NCBI GenBank assembly: GCA_902826115.1
Contig: CADEDO010000004.1
Coordinates: 19,775-83,774, forward strand
Length of the DNA: 64,000 bases
Direction of reading: 5' to 3'
From: an uncultured Nitrosomonas sp.
Lineage (GTDB): Bacteria; Pseudomonadota; Gammaproteobacteria; Burkholderiales; Nitrosomonadaceae
This document shows, piece by piece, positions 34,757 to 43,287 of the stretch (positions are counted from its first letter, which is position 1; each line of letters begins with the position of its first letter). Below the pieces are notes generated by a model. That model worked only from the letters and a program-made list of their open reading frames with translations. It was not told the DNA's origin and did no database searches. The translations under genes and the position numbers were made by a program.

Positions 34757-35512
34757 TTAGTAACGCAATTTATATCCGGATTTAAGCATTTTGATCGCGA
34801 GCATGGAAATTGCGATCAAACACAGTGTCACTATCATCAAACTGATAGTGGGCGAAATATCCGACACCCCAAAGAAGCCATAGCGAAATCCATCGATCAT
34901 ATAAAAAAATGGATTGAGCTGGGACAGATACTGCCAACCGCTGGGCAGCGAGTGGATGGTGTAAAACACGCCCGACAAAAAAGTCAGTGGCATGATGATA
35001 AAATTCTGGAAAGCCGCCAGTTGATCAAATTTATCTGCCCAAATACCCGCTATCAAACCCAATGCGCCTGATATTGCACTCCCCAGAATGACAAACAACA
35101 GCACCCAAAGGGTTAGTTGAATCGGAGTATCGAAGAATATCATGGTCGCCAGATATACGCCCAAGCCAACCAATAATCCGCGTACTATCGAGGCCAGAAT
35201 ATAGGCAAAGAATATTGCGCGGTAAGACAGTGGTGATAATAAAACAAATACGATATTGCCGCTGATTTTAGATTGGATCATGCTGGACGATGAATTAGCG
35301 AACGCATTTTGTATCACAGCCATCATGACCAACCCCGGAATCAGGAAAATAGTGTGGGCAACCCCCGGATACACTTCCGCGCGTGTCTCGAGCACATGAA
35401 AGAAAACCAGCAGATAAAGCAAGGTAGACACCATGGGTGCCAGCAAAGTTTGGAACCCCACTTTCCAGAAGCGCAGTAGTTCCTTATAGAGCAAGGTATA
35501 AAAACCGGTCAT
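34757..35512 (-). CDS. yadH: ABC-2 type transporter permease (YadH-like)
   Basis: 251 residues with six hydrophobic helices of the ABC-2 permease type; FxxLLYKELLRFWKVGFQT at the start and the FLSGVFYTIHSLP block near 180 are typical of YadH. Its start overlaps the end of the ATPase gene by four bases (TGA/ATG type), so the two are translationally coupled. The transported substrate is unknown. Confidence 0.88.
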   Translation of the reverse strand: MTGFYTLLYKELLRFWKVGFQTLLAPMVSTLLYLLVFFHVLETRAEVYPGVAHTIFLIPGLVMMAVIQNAFANSSSSMIQSKISGNIVFVLLSPLSYRAIFFAYILASIVRGLLVGLGVYLATMIFFDTPIQLTLWVLLFVILGSAISGALGLIAGIWADKFDQLAAFQNFIIMPLTFLSGVFYTIHSLPSGWQYLSQLNPFFYMIDGFRYGFFGVSDISPTISLMIVTLCLIAISMLAIKMLKSGYKLRY

Positions 35513-36429
35513 TTAGATTTACTTCCGCTGTTTTTCATGATGTTCACAAACACATCTTCCAAATCGGGTTGCTGTAAGTGCATTTCCAGTATTTGTATAT
35601 TCGCTGATCGTAATGTCGACAAAATGAATTCTATCTGCGCGTAATTTTCGATTCTCAACCCAACCAATCCAGCGTTATGGCTAATTTGGAGTGCTTGCAA
35701 GGTTGCGGGCAAGGCGTCAGGCAATAATCGAAGCCGCACTGAATTGCCAGTAGTCATTTTCCCAATCAAATTTTTCGTACTGTCTAGCGCAACAATCCTG
35801 CCTTCTTTCAGCATGGCTACGCGATGGCATAATGTCTCCGCTTCTTCCAGATAATGCGTGGTCAACACGATAGTATGACCATCCTGGTTAAGTTGCTGGA
35901 TAAAATTCCACAGGGTTTGACGTAATTCCACATCCACGCCTGCGGTTGGTTCATCCAGAATTATCACTGGCGGTTTGTGCACCAGCGCTTGCGCAACCAG
36001 AACCCGGCGTTTCATTCCACCCGAGAGCGCACGCATATTGGCATTAGCCTTATCAGCAAGGTCCAGGCGCTCAATGATTTCATCCACCCACTGAGTATTG
36101 CCTTTAATCCCGTAATAACCGGATTGAATCAGCAAGGTTTCACGCACGGTAAAAAAAGGATCAAAAACCAGCTCCTGCGGCACGATGCCCAAACTTCGGC
36201 GGGCTTGCTGATACTGGGTGATGACATCATGTCCCATCACGCTGACAGCGCCGCTGTTGGCAAGTGTCAGGCCGGCAATGATACTGATGAGCGTTGTTTT
36301 ACCTGCACCGTTGGGACCCAGTAACGCAAAAAACTCACCCTGCTGAATGTTCAGATCAATATCGGTCAATACGCGCAAATCGCCAAACTGTTTGCATACT
36401 TGCTTGACTTCAATGGCAGGCAACATCAT
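35509..36429 (-). CDS. yadG: ABC transporter ATP-binding protein (YadG-like)
   Basis: 306 residues. Walker A GPNGAGKT near residue 40, signature ALSGGMKRR near 138, Walker B VIILDEPTAGVD and the switch histidine in TTHYLEEAE. The C-terminal ~80 residues form the extension seen in this subfamily. Paired with the YadH permease and in line with the mla operon. Confidence 0.9.
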   Translation of the reverse strand: MMLPAIEVKQVCKQFGDLRVLTDIDLNIQQGEFFALLGPNGAGKTTLISIIAGLTLANSGAVSVMGHDVITQYQQARRSLGIVPQELVFDPFFTVRETLLIQSGYYGIKGNTQWVDEIIERLDLADKANANMRALSGGMKRRVLVAQALVHKPPVIILDEPTAGVDVELRQTLWNFIQQLNQDGHTIVLTTHYLEEAETLCHRVAMLKEGRIVALDSTKNLIGKMTTGNSVRLRLLPDALPATLQALQISHNAGLVGLRIENYAQIEFILSTLRSANIQILEMHLQQPDLEDVFVNIMKNSGSKSK

Positions 36430-36489
36430 TTCAATCAGTCACAAAAGAATGGGGATAGGGTTCACAAGGAAGGCCGACAACTATCCAGA

Positions 36490-36828
36490 TCAGATAGCCG
36501 TTTGATGCTCGGTATGACGCGGTGTGACAGGAATTAATTCTGCGACATCGTATAACTGTATTAAGCTTGCAAGGCTCGCAGGCATATTGACAAACTCTAA
36601 TTGATGGCCGCCTTGGCGTGCTGCGCGCAACCACTCCAACAACATACTGATGATGGTTGAATCCACTTCAGTCACTTTGCCCAAGTCAATCACACAATGG
36701 GGCTGATCAAATAGCGCAGCCCCACGCTGAGTCACAGATACCACATTATCAATGGTGATCGGACCTTGCACGATGATGTTATCGCCATCCCGGGCAATTA
36801 TTGGAAGTAATGGATTCGGTGTATTCAC
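36490..36828 (-). CDS. mlaB: STAS-domain protein MlaB
   Basis: 112 residues of a STAS domain: GPITIDNVVSV, then VIDLGKVTEVDSTIISMLLEWLRAA, the conserved loop and helix. MlaB binds MlaF and is needed for the activity of the MlaFEDB phospholipid transporter in the inner membrane. It follows mlaC by nine bases. Confidence 0.88.
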   Translation of the reverse strand: MNTPNPLLPIIARDGDNIIVQGPITIDNVVSVTQRGAALFDQPHCVIDLGKVTEVDSTIISMLLEWLRAARQGGHQLEFVNMPASLASLIQLYDVAELIPVTPRHTEHQTAI

Positions 36829-36837
36829 GCGTAGATG

Positions 36838-37458
36838 CTATTTCTTGCCTTCCAAAGACTTGTTCTTGTCAGATAATGTTTTCAGCAGTCCTTCCACGCC
36901 GCCTTTGCGTACCTGACTGTTAAAACTACCCCGATAATTGGTAACCAAGCTGACGCCACCTACGGTGACATCATACACTTTCCATCCATCCGGCTTTTTT
37001 TCCATGCTGTAATCAATCGGCACTGGCTGTTTTCCCTGTCCCTGAACAACGATGGTTCTTACCGTGGTTTCAACACGATCCCCCAAGGAAGCGATAGGAT
37101 TGACCTTGATTGTTTCATCATGGTAGCTCGACAATGCATTTGAATAAGTGCGCACCAGCAATGTGCGAAACTCATCCACCAGTTTATTTTGCTGCTCCGG
37201 TGCTGCTGCTGACCAGTGCTGCCCCATTGCCAGTTGGGTCATGCGGGTAAAATTGAAATGCGGCAATATCTTGGTCTCAATCAGATCGAGCATTTTTTCC
37301 TTGTTGCCATTTTTCAAATCCTCGTCTTTGTGAATAATCTCTATGACTTCCTGCACTGTTTTATCGACCAGTCTGTCAGGCGCAAGATCCATTGACCATG
37401 CAGGAAGCACCAACAGGGTAGAAAATATCAATAAAATTATTCCGAGCAGTCTTTTCAT
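36838..37458 (-). CDS. mlaC: Periplasmic phospholipid carrier MlaC
   Basis: 206 residues with a signal peptide (about 1-22, ending PAWSM). The body has the MlaC/Ttg2 pattern: LIETKILPHFNFTRMTQLAMG, FRTLLVRTYSNALSSY and the YDVTVGGVSLVTNYRGSFNSQV block near the C-terminus. MlaC ferries phospholipids between the outer-membrane MlaA complex and MlaFEDB. mlaA is not in this window. Confidence 0.92.
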   Translation of the reverse strand: MKRLLGIILLIFSTLLVLPAWSMDLAPDRLVDKTVQEVIEIIHKDEDLKNGNKEKMLDLIETKILPHFNFTRMTQLAMGQHWSAAAPEQQNKLVDEFRTLLVRTYSNALSSYHDETIKVNPIASLGDRVETTVRTIVVQGQGKQPVPIDYSMEKKPDGWKVYDVTVGGVSLVTNYRGSFNSQVRKGGVEGLLKTLSDKNKSLEGKK

Positions 37459-37526
37459 TGTTTCCTCACCAAAAATTTTTTAAGTATTATGCAACAAATC
37501 TATATAACAAGAATATATCAGTTCAA

Positions 37527-37994
37527 TCAGAAAGAATCACTTTCTGATGCTTTATCAAATAAAAACCGCCCAATTAATTCTTCCAGCACCATGGCTGAAT
37601 TGGTTTTCATAATTTTGTCGCCATCCATCAACATCGCCTGATCGCCACCGGCCGACAAGCCAATATACTGCTCACCCAGCAGGCCGGATGTCAAGATACT
37701 GGCGAAAGTGTCTTTAGGAAATGGGAAACGGCTGTCCATGCTCATGGTGACGACAGCATCGTAGGTTTGCGTACTGAATTGTATATCGGTGACACGCCCC
37801 ACGACCACACCGGCGCTTTTTACCGGCGCACGCACCTTGAGTCCGCCAATATTTTCAAAATTTCCAGTAATCACATAGCTCTGTGACGGATTGTATACAT
37901 TCAAATTGCCTACCTTGAGGCTCAATACCATGAGCGCGGCAATACCGGTAATAACGAACAAACCCACCCATAAATCCATTGTTGTCCGCTGCAT
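37527..37994 (-). CDS. mlaD: MCE-domain protein MlaD
   Basis: 155 residues: one N-terminal membrane helix (about 8-28) and a single MCE domain with VITGNFENIGGLKVRAPVKSAGVVVGRV, the family hallmark, and the LTSGLLGEQYIGLSAGGD loop. It forms the hexameric ring of the phospholipid transporter on the periplasmic side. The gene overlaps mlaE by one base. Confidence 0.94.
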   Translation of the reverse strand: MQRTTMDLWVGLFVITGIAALMVLSLKVGNLNVYNPSQSYVITGNFENIGGLKVRAPVKSAGVVVGRVTDIQFSTQTYDAVVTMSMDSRFPFPKDTFASILTSGLLGEQYIGLSAGGDQAMLMDGDKIMKTNSAMVLEELIGRFLFDKASESDSF

Positions 37995-38791
37995 CAGCTC
38001 ACTCCTCTAAACATGAAAGCGGTCAAAATAAAATCAAGTCCTAAAATCACTAATGACGAGGTCACGACCGTCCGTGTCGTGGCGCCAGACACGCCTTCTG
38101 CCGTCGGCGGCGCATCATACCCCTCGAATACGGCAATGGCGGTCACCGCCACACCGAAAAAACAACTTTTAATGAAGCCATTCAAAATATCGAATCTAAA
38201 ATCAACCGCGCTTTGCATTTGCGACCAAAAGGAACCTTCGTCCACGCCAATGAACACAACCGTAACGAGATAGCCGCCAAATACGCCCATCACAGAAAAC
38301 ATCGCCGCCAGGAATGGCATGGAAATCACGCCCGACCAAAAACGCGGGGCAACCACGCGCGCTATGGGATCAACCGCCATCAATCCCATCGCCGCCAATT
38401 GCTCCGTTGCTTTCATTAAGCCAATTTCCGCAGTAATCGCTGAACCCGCGCGGCTAGCAAATAATAACGCAGCGACAACCGGACCCAGTTCACGCACCAG
38501 GGACAAGGCAACCAGTGTGCCGACGGCTGATTCCGAACCATATTTTTGCAGGGTTTCATAGCCTTGCAAACCCAGCACCATGCCCACAAACAAACCGGAT
38601 ACCACGATAATGATCAGCGATAGCACACCGGTAAAATACAATTCCCTGATGACCAGGCCAAAACGGCGCAGGCTCGTACCCGATTTGAGCAGCACCAGTA
38701 TGAAAAAACGCGTGGCGCGCCCCAGACGCCAAATGCTCTCGATGACGCGATGCCCAATATGCTGAATACTGGCGACGATACGCTTAGGCAA
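37994..38791 (-). CDS. mlaE: Phospholipid ABC transporter permease MlaE
   Basis: 265 residues with about five to six membrane helices. The block VRELGPVVAALLFASRAGSAITAEIGLMKATEQLAAM is the strongest signature of the MlaE family. It overlaps mlaF by eight bases at its start. Confidence 0.95.
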   Translation of the reverse strand: MPKRIVASIQHIGHRVIESIWRLGRATRFFILVLLKSGTSLRRFGLVIRELYFTGVLSLIIIVVSGLFVGMVLGLQGYETLQKYGSESAVGTLVALSLVRELGPVVAALLFASRAGSAITAEIGLMKATEQLAAMGLMAVDPIARVVAPRFWSGVISMPFLAAMFSVMGVFGGYLVTVVFIGVDEGSFWSQMQSAVDFRFDILNGFIKSCFFGVAVTAIAVFEGYDAPPTAEGVSGATTRTVVTSSLVILGLDFILTAFMFRGVS

Positions 38792-39596
38792 AAGTATCCT
38801 CCAGATTCAAATCTTTTTTATACGCTTGCGCCGGATAATGAAAAGGCACCGGACCGTCTTCTTCACCATGCACGAACTGATGCACAAAGGGAGCGACTGA
38901 ATCCCTCACTTCCTTGGGCGTGCCTTGCGCGGCAATCACGCCATCCGCAATAAAATAAACATAATCCACGATCTTTAACGATTCCTGCACGTCATGCGTC
39001 ACCACAATGGAGGTAATGCCTAACGTATCGGTCAGCCGGCGGATCAAATTGCCAATCACGCTCAATGAAATCGGGTCCAGACCGGTAAACGGCTCATCAT
39101 ACATAATCAGCATCGGATCCAGCGCAATCGAACGGGCCAAAGCTACGCGCCGAGCCATGCCGCCAGATAGCTGATTGGGCATTAAATGATGCGCGCCGCG
39201 CAGCCCCACCGCATGCAACTTCATCAATACCAGATCACGAATCATCGATTCCGGCAGATTGGTATGTTCACGCATCTGAAACGCCACATTGTCAAAAACC
39301 GATAAATCCGTAAACAAGGCGCCAAATTGAAACAGCATGCCCATCTTGCGCCGCAGCTTAAACAGGGCATCGCGGTTCAGCTCATGCACCACTTCTCCGG
39401 CAAACTTCACATAGCCGGAAGTCGGCTGTATTTCACCGCTGATCAGTCGAAGCAGCGTGGTTTTACCGGATCCGCTACCGCCCATAATGGCAATGACTTT
39501 GCCACGCGACATGGTCATATCGACGCCCTTCAGTATTGGGCGCGTATCATAGGAAAAACCAAGGCTCTTTGCCTCAATTAAAGTATCAGGTGGCAT
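38784..39596 (-). CDS. mlaF: Phospholipid ABC transporter ATP-binding protein MlaF
   Basis: 270 residues. Walker A GGSGSGKTT near 35-43, LFQFGALFTDLSVFDNVAF (Q loop with the MlaF/Ttg2A style), signature QLSGGMARR, Walker B LIMYDEPFTGLD, and VVTHDV. First gene of the mlaFEDCB operon, which runs on into yadGH and ibaG. Confidence 0.95.
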   Translation of the reverse strand: MPPDTLIEAKSLGFSYDTRPILKGVDMTMSRGKVIAIMGGSGSGKTTLLRLISGEIQPTSGYVKFAGEVVHELNRDALFKLRRKMGMLFQFGALFTDLSVFDNVAFQMREHTNLPESMIRDLVLMKLHAVGLRGAHHLMPNQLSGGMARRVALARSIALDPMLIMYDEPFTGLDPISLSVIGNLIRRLTDTLGITSIVVTHDVQESLKIVDYVYFIADGVIAAQGTPKEVRDSVAPFVHQFVHGEEDGPVPFHYPAQAYKKDLNLEDTFA

Positions 39597-40004
39597 GCTA
39601 AACGGTAAAATCTATTTGGAGAAAAGACGAATGAACGATAGTCCCAGTATTGTGTAACGAATTAAAACATTCTTGACCGGCCTATTAATAACCGATGAAT
39701 ACCTAGCGGTTGTTGATATTATCATCAATCAGTTGATCAGGCCTGATTTTAACCTCAAATCTCATCGCGATGTACTGATAAATATCGCTGCAATTCGATC
39801 CGGCATCAATTTTAATCCACTTTCCCGCGCAAGATTGATCTATGTTGACCTGCATCGCAACTTTGTGAGTAGCGGAAAAACTATCGCACGCACTACTCCA
39901 ACCCTACAGCCCTTTGTGTAGGGGAATGAATTTTCCCGATTCCCGAGACGATCGGGTGCGCAGGAATCCGCCAATCCTGTTTTTCGTTCACATATCATGG
40001 CATC
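39597..40004. other. Intergenic region between mlaF and the nuclease gene
   Basis: 408 bp with no convincing gene. An 82-codon open frame (39673-39921, TTG start) has no ribosome-binding site and no recognisable product. A small stem-loop, CCCTACA (39902-39908) with TGTAGGG (39917-39923), lies at its end. The left part must contain the mla promoter; no motif stands out. Confidence 0.4.
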
Positions 40005-40898
40005 ATGTATGCCATGCGCTATCTGAATTCCATTGTCTATTGTTTGAAAGCATCTGTCATGCTCTGTAGCCAGCGGCTTTATTTCATCAGTTTTCTGATG
40101 TTCTGTTTCGTCTCATCGGCAGGATTGGCTGGTGAAATTTACCGCAGCGTAGACGATAAAGGGCGCGTAACCTATTCTGATCAAGCCACTCATGGCGCTC
40201 AACCAGTCCCAATCACGGCATCGAGCAATCGCCAACTGCGCCGAGTCGTGAGAGTGTACGATGGCGACACGATTATTCTGGAAGGTGGCAAACAGATTCG
40301 CCTACTCGGCGTTAACACGCCGGAAATCGAAAGCCGCCTGCAAACGGAAGAACCGGGCGGAATTGCCGCAAAAAAATGGCTGCAAGCACAATTGAAGGCT
40401 GACACCCAGATTTATCTGGAATTTGATGAAGTCAAACAAGACAAATATAAACGATCGCTGGCGCATGTGTTTTTGCCGGATGGCAAGCACCTGAATCTCG
40501 CATTGCTGGAAAATGGCTTAGCAACCGTCAGTATCATTCCGCCCAATGGCCGTTATGCCGAAGCATTGATCAAGGCGCAGCAACATGCAGAAAAACATAA
40601 GCTGGGTATTTGGTCCATGCCCGAATATCAACCGCGACCCATTGCCCAAATTGCCAATCCTGCCAAAGGGTGGCAGCGGTTCACCGGCACACCGGTGGCT
40701 ATTAAAAAAAGTAAAAAATATACTCGGCTGATTTTCAATGACAAGGTGGATTTCCGTATCGCCAATACCAACCTCCGCCTGTTTCCCGCGCTGGATACTT
40801 ATTTAGGAAAACCCTTGGAAATCCGCGGCTGGGTAGCGCGCAACAAAGATCACTACACTGTGTTCATTCAGCATCCCAGCGCACTCGTCGTGCAATAA
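40005..40898 (+). CDS. DUF4124 plus staphylococcal-nuclease-like (thermonuclease) protein
   Basis: 297 residues. A hydrophobic leader (to about residue 43, ending SSAGLAG) is followed by a short DUF4124 domain (EIYRSVDDKGRVTYSDQ) and a thermonuclease fold: VRVYDGDTIIL, IRLLGVNTPEIE, KYKRSLAHVFL, LNLALLENGLA. The catalytic Arg/Glu/Arg positions of SNase appear kept (Arg in IRLLG, Glu in NTPE, Arg in YKRSLA). The last ~80 residues are an OB-like extension. Likely periplasmic or exported. The start is uncertain: ATGs at 40005, 40014 and 40059 are all possible. Confidence 0.85.
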   Translation: MYAMRYLNSIVYCLKASVMLCSQRLYFISFLMFCFVSSAGLAGEIYRSVDDKGRVTYSDQATHGAQPVPITASSNRQLRRVVRVYDGDTIILEGGKQIRLLGVNTPEIESRLQTEEPGGIAAKKWLQAQLKADTQIYLEFDEVKQDKYKRSLAHVFLPDGKHLNLALLENGLATVSIIPPNGRYAEALIKAQQHAEKHKLGIWSMPEYQPRPIAQIANPAKGWQRFTGTPVAIKKSKKYTRLIFNDKVDFRIANTNLRLFPALDTYLGKPLEIRGWVARNKDHYTVFIQHPSALVVQ

Positions 40899-40995
40899 TT
40901 GCGCACTCGAACCGCCTCCGGCCACAAAATATACTTTTGATGAAAAAACAGAAGCTGACTTCAACCTCCACAAAACCACCTTGCTTTGCACAAGA

Positions 40996-42510
40996 TCAGG
41001 ATTTTTCAAGCCGGGTAGTAACCTCACTCATGGCTCGCTGCAAATGCTGCTGTAACGACTTTTCAATCGATTGATGCCGGTAAGCGGGCAACACATACGA
41101 TGAAATTAATTCCGTTTGGCACTGCCCACCTTCCAGCCAATATTCCGCCACGGCAAATCCCACCATGGTCCCTGCAACCGATGCCGACAAACCGATCAAC
41201 TCACCACGTTGCGGCTGGATTCTCCAGCGGTTTTGCAGGCTTGGATAAGTCATTGCTTCATATTGCAACAGATTCTCCGGCGTCAAATGGTAAACCTTCT
41301 GATATTTAACTGCTATTTGCTTTGCATCTATCGTTTGCGAAACGCGCGGCAAGCCAGCCACTTGCGTCGACTGACTCAAACCAGGGCGTTTTACCGTGGG
41401 TTTGGTGGTCATTATTCCTCCAGATCCAGGGAAAGTAATCAATCGCTCAATATCGTCATCCTGAAAACCAAGCGCTCTGGGTTGACGAACATCAGGCAGC
41501 ACCACCACATCAAATAATTCTTCGACTACCCCATTAATATGGAGTGCATGTAAAAGGTTGCCGGTATTCAGATCAACGACCGCCAAGCCACATTGAACCG
41601 GCATATTTTCAGCGGCAAGGCGGGTTTCCAAAGATAAGCCGGTAAACGCCTTGGCGCGTAGCTGCGACAATCCTATCAAGGCAAAATTTTTCCAGAAGGC
41701 AAGTCCGCGCACAAAACCCGGGCAGAACGTGATCGGTACAAATTGTCCACCATCCAGATAACCCAATTCACCTGTCCCAGAGTTGAGAATCCATAGCTTG
41801 CCCTGGTACCAGCGCGGCGAGTGCGGCATGGATAATCCTGTGGCAATGATTTCATTGCTGGGAATGTGCATCACCAATCCACCATTCCGGCGGTGATCGC
41901 GCCAGCCAGCAGCTTCATCCGTCGCACTGCATGCGGTGACATACATGGGCTGATCATCTTGCATGGCCAAGCCATTCAAATGGCAACGATCTTCCGCCAC
42001 CAGCCTGGTGATGAACGGCGGTTTCCAGATGGGCGCAAAGTTGAATCCTGCCTGCAAGGTGGCCAGACAACTGAAATCGGTATTGATGAATAGTATCTGC
42101 TGCGCCTGAGTGACCACGACATCGTGCACATTTACATCGCCCGTCGTGTGTGATTGACAGGGCACATACAAACGATCACAGCCTTGATGAAACTCAGCTT
42201 TTGCCAGCCGATTCTCCAGTTGCCAGATTTGGTAACGGGTTGCCATATATAGGCTTTCACCGCGCGCATATAACCCCATGGGTTTATCAAACAACCGCTC
42301 ATTGACTGCCAGGCGGCCATTCTCCTTGCGCCCGACTAAAAATAATCGATTGGTTTGATAGGTCGTAAACGCGAGACTGATATGTTCGCTATCCAGCCAT
42401 TGATAGAGATGCTGGGAGCCCTGCATGGTAACCGCAGGTGGATTACCGGAATCGGGTTGTTGCGTGATGGATGATTGTGTCAATGCAGCGATCTCATTGC
42501 CTGCAAACAA
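40996..42510 (-). CDS. TIGR03032 family protein with a C-terminal GNAT-like extension
   Basis: 504 residues. Up to about residue 370 it follows TIGR03032: LYQWLDSEHISLAFTTYQTNRLF, HDVVVTQAQQILFINTDFSCLATL, then FTxxWKPPFIT-type, AEDRCHLNGLAM and the GLSMPHSPRWYQGKLWILNSGTGELG block. These look like propeller proteins of unknown role. The last ~130 residues (from IMTTKPTV) contain GELIGLSASVAG, VGFAVAEYW and ISSYVLPAYRHQSIEKSLQQHL, which resembles an acetyltransferase (GNAT) core and is not usual for the family. Fusion is inferred from one continuous frame. Confidence 0.75.
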   Translation of the reverse strand: MFAGNEIAALTQSSITQQPDSGNPPAVTMQGSQHLYQWLDSEHISLAFTTYQTNRLFLVGRKENGRLAVNERLFDKPMGLYARGESLYMATRYQIWQLENRLAKAEFHQGCDRLYVPCQSHTTGDVNVHDVVVTQAQQILFINTDFSCLATLQAGFNFAPIWKPPFITRLVAEDRCHLNGLAMQDDQPMYVTACSATDEAAGWRDHRRNGGLVMHIPSNEIIATGLSMPHSPRWYQGKLWILNSGTGELGYLDGGQFVPITFCPGFVRGLAFWKNFALIGLSQLRAKAFTGLSLETRLAAENMPVQCGLAVVDLNTGNLLHALHINGVVEELFDVVVLPDVRQPRALGFQDDDIERLITFPGSGGIMTTKPTVKRPGLSQSTQVAGLPRVSQTIDAKQIAVKYQKVYHLTPENLLQYEAMTYPSLQNRWRIQPQRGELIGLSASVAGTMVGFAVAEYWLEGGQCQTELISSYVLPAYRHQSIEKSLQQHLQRAMSEVTTRLEKS

Positions 42511-42523
42511 TATTTATCAGCGA

Positions 42524-43210
42524 TTATTCAAAACTGCCATATCTTGAGCGTTTCTTTCGGGTCAATAACGGAAGAATCAAACCCAGCGCCACACCGCCAA
42601 GCAGCACTAAAGCGCCGGCAAAAAACCAATCTTTTTGCCGATGATCTTCCAGCTCGCTATTTCTTTGCTGCAAGCCATTGAAACGTTCCTCAGTGATCGA
42701 AAGCTTGTCCTGCAATTTCTTGTTTTCCTTGTCGATGGCAATTGCATTGGCCGATGTTTTCCTGATCGAATCCAATTGCTCGGTTAAGCGCTTGTTCTCG
42801 CCTTCCAGCGTCAGCAAGCGTTTCTTCGTGCCCTCATACTCGTCCTTCATGGCATTCAATTGCGCGCGCACCGAACCTTCCTGAGTCACTGCACTGCTGA
42901 TCTGTTTGGCCATTTTGTCCACTTGCGTTCTGGCATCAGGCTCCGTCATCAGATATCGGCTCAGCACCCAGCCTTCAAGGCCAGAACTGGTTTTGACTCG
43001 CGTGTGTCCATTCTCCGTATCATGCTCCAGCACTTCCAGCGCGGTGCCACTCTTCAGCATTCTGAGAATGGCATGCCCCAGTGTCGGGCCTCGGCGTAAA
43101 GTGGTTTCCAGTTGATCGGATACATAACGGGTTTCAGCGGAAACAAAAGTGGGGTAGAAAGCACTGCAAATCAATCCAACCAATAGCGCAACATATTTAT
43201 ATTTCATCAT
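42524..43210 (-). CDS. TIGR04211 family SH3-domain membrane protein (YgiM-like)
   Basis: 228 residues: a signal peptide (1-25, ending FVSAE), a bacterial SH3 domain (about 30-90, with RYVSDQLETTLRRGPTLGHAILRML), a long coiled coil (about 95-190) and a C-terminal membrane helix (about 198-217) followed by a basic tail. Periplasmic, anchored by its C-terminus. Function unknown. It lies 77 bp after sdhA in the place where sdhB is usually found. Confidence 0.85.
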   Translation of the reverse strand: MMKYKYVALLVGLICSAFYPTFVSAETRYVSDQLETTLRRGPTLGHAILRMLKSGTALEVLEHDTENGHTRVKTSSGLEGWVLSRYLMTEPDARTQVDKMAKQISSAVTQEGSVRAQLNAMKDEYEGTKKRLLTLEGENKRLTEQLDSIRKTSANAIAIDKENKKLQDKLSITEERFNGLQQRNSELEDHRQKDWFFAGALVLLGGVALGLILPLLTRKKRSRYGSFE

Positions 43211-43287
43211 AGATTCAAAGTATTAAATTCAAAAACTCAACAAAAACAAAATCAGATCGGGTTCAGACTCAAAGCACGCCAATGATC

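Noticed and set aside
39673..39921. An 82-codon open frame between mlaF and the nuclease gene
   Set aside because: TTG start, no ribosome-binding site, no recognisable family and no coding-like composition.
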